In this document: piece after piece, positions 63,150 through 64,000 of the stretch
How positions within the stretch are numbered: the first letter of the stretch is position 1
Layout: every line of letters begins with the position of its first letter
NCBI RefSeq assembly: GCF_013002715.1
Contig: NZ_JABENB010000001.1
Coordinates: 2,232,001-2,296,000 of the forward strand
DNA from: Flexivirga aerilata
Lineage (GTDB): Bacteria > Actinomycetota > Actinomycetes > Actinomycetales > Dermatophilaceae
Direction: 5' to 3'
Length of the DNA: 64,000 bases
Notes under the pieces: generated by a model
Databases searched by the model: none
What the model saw: only the letters and a program-made list of their open reading frames with translations
What the model was told of the DNA's origin: nothing
Position numbers and translations under genes: made by a program

Positions 63150-64000
63150 ATGAAGCTTTTCAAGGTGGCAGCACTGGGATCCGTCGCGGTCGTCGCCCTG
63201 TCCGGTTGCGGCCTCGGCTCGGGAGGGTCGTCGGCGGCCAGCAGCAAGGTGCAGCAGTCGGTCGACAGCAGCGCGAAGCTGTCGGGCACGATCAGCTTCC
63301 AGACCTGGGCGCTGAAGAACGACAAGTTCACGCCCTACTTCACCAAGCTGATCGCCGACTTCGAGAAGCAGCACCCCGGCACCACGATCAACTGGATCGA
63401 CCAGCCGGGCGACGGCTACGCCGACAAGGTCTCGAGCGAGATCAGCAGCAACAGCCTGCCGGACGTGGTCAACCTGCCGCCGGACATCGCCTACGCCGCG
63501 GTGAAGGCCGGCGCGCTGCTCAACCTGGCCAAGAGCGACCCGAAGATCAACCAGACCTACGTGAAGTCCGGGCTGTCGGACTACACCTACAAGGGTGTCG
63601 ACGGCACGTACGCCTATCCCTGGTACCTCGGCACCGACGTCAGCTACTGGAACACCGACATCCTCAAGAAGGCCGGCATCGACCAGAGCAACCTGCCGAC
63701 GACGTTCGACGGGCTGGTCGCCGCGGCCAAGAAGGTGCACGACGCCACCGGCGGCAAACAGTTCCTGATGAGCCGGAAGCCGAACCTCTACGACATCATG
63801 TCGACCGGCGCGCCGATCATGAACTCCGACGGCACGAAGTTCACCTTCAACACCGATGCCGCGGCCGCGATGATCGGCAAGTATGCCGATGCCTACAAGG
63901 CCGGTTACATGCCGCGCGAGGTGCTGAGCAGCGACTACCAGGGCAACGACACGCTCTTCAAGAAGCAGCAGGTCGGCTGGACGACCAGCACCGGCTACTA
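63150..64000 (+). CDS. Sugar ABC transporter substrate-binding lipoprotein (3' end missing)
   Basis: The window ends inside this gene; 283 codons are present. The leader MKLFKVAALGSVAVVALSGC has a lipobox (LSGC), so the protein is a lipoprotein. The mature domain is a family-1 extracellular solute-binding protein: GTISFQTWALKNDKFTPYFT, IADFEKQHPGTTINWIDQPG, ISSNSLPDVVNLPPDIAYAA and YPWYLGTDVSYWNTDILKKA. GGAGGA lies 9 nt before ATG 63150. It is divergent from lacI with an operator-like site between. Permease genes are expected just beyond the window. Confidence 0.9.
   Translation, partial: MKLFKVAALGSVAVVALSGCGLGSGGSSAASSKVQQSVDSSAKLSGTISFQTWALKNDKFTPYFTKLIADFEKQHPGTTINWIDQPGDGYADKVSSEISSNSLPDVVNLPPDIAYAAVKAGALLNLAKSDPKINQTYVKSGLSDYTYKGVDGTYAYPWYLGTDVSYWNTDILKKAGIDQSNLPTTFDGLVAAAKKVHDATGGKQFLMSRKPNLYDIMSTGAPIMNSDGTKFTFNTDAAAAMIGKYADAYKAGYMPREVLSSDYQGNDTLFKKQQVGWTTSTGY

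Overview
This is high-GC DNA (roughly 70 % G+C by eye) from an actinobacterium. The gene order amt-glnK-glnD-ffh, the glyoxylate genes with a RamB-type regulator, DUF2469 and DUF3152 proteins, and rpsP-khpA/rimM-trmD/rplS-lepB-rnhB are all typical of Actinomycetota. The protein style suggests Micrococcales (Dermacoccaceae or Intrasporangiaceae), which is an inference. No plasmid or prophage signature, CRISPR array, tRNA or rRNA gene was recognised. Both ends are cut inside genes: the ammonium transporter at the left and a sugar-binding lipoprotein at the right.

Layout. 1-5.7 kb: nitrogen control (amt, glnK, glnD) and the signal-recognition GTPase ffh, with two intergenic repeat blocks. 5.9-8.7 kb: a DUF4236 protein, an amidohydrolase and a GNAT protein with a P-loop-like but degenerate C-terminal half. 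8.7-11.3 kb: a tetR-aguB-aguA operon turning agmatine into putrescine. 11.5-15.4 kb: a DHA2 efflux pump, a second TetR and a Na+/H+ antiporter. 15.4-20.3 kb: the glyoxylate shunt (aceB, aceA) divergent from ramB. 20.4-24.0 kb: a single-chain, asymmetric ABC exporter. 24.1-27.2 kb: a proVWX glycine-betaine importer. 27.4-28.8 kb: a serpin lipoprotein.

28.8-49.6 kb is the translation-gene cluster rpsP-khpA-rimM-trmD-rplS-lepB-rnhB, split by two carbohydrate blocks. The first block (30.1-36.1 kb) has a DeoR regulator, a tagatose-bisphosphate-type aldolase, a PfkB sugar kinase, a ROK kinase, an AgaS-like SIS protein and an amino-sugar-phosphate deacetylase. Together these would complete an N-acetylgalactosamine-type pathway. 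The deacetylase gene now runs straight into rimM-trmD. The second block (37.8-45.6 kb) has a MocR regulator with a DMT exporter, a DUF5107/TPR protein and an NgcEFG-type amino-sugar ABC importer. Three tandem signal peptidase I genes follow rplS.

49.6-58.1 kb: two truncated pseudogenes at a deletion scar, yraN-comM-dprA-xerC, and two DUF3152 paralogues (one with an intact, one with a lost metalloprotease motif) flanking an M23 peptidase, then an aminotransferase. 58.1-60.3 kb: rpsB-tsf and its terminator. 60.4-64.0 kb: tandem 50-bp repeats, then a glycoside hydrolase, a LacI regulator and a sugar-binding lipoprotein. Two similar operator-like sites tie these last genes together.
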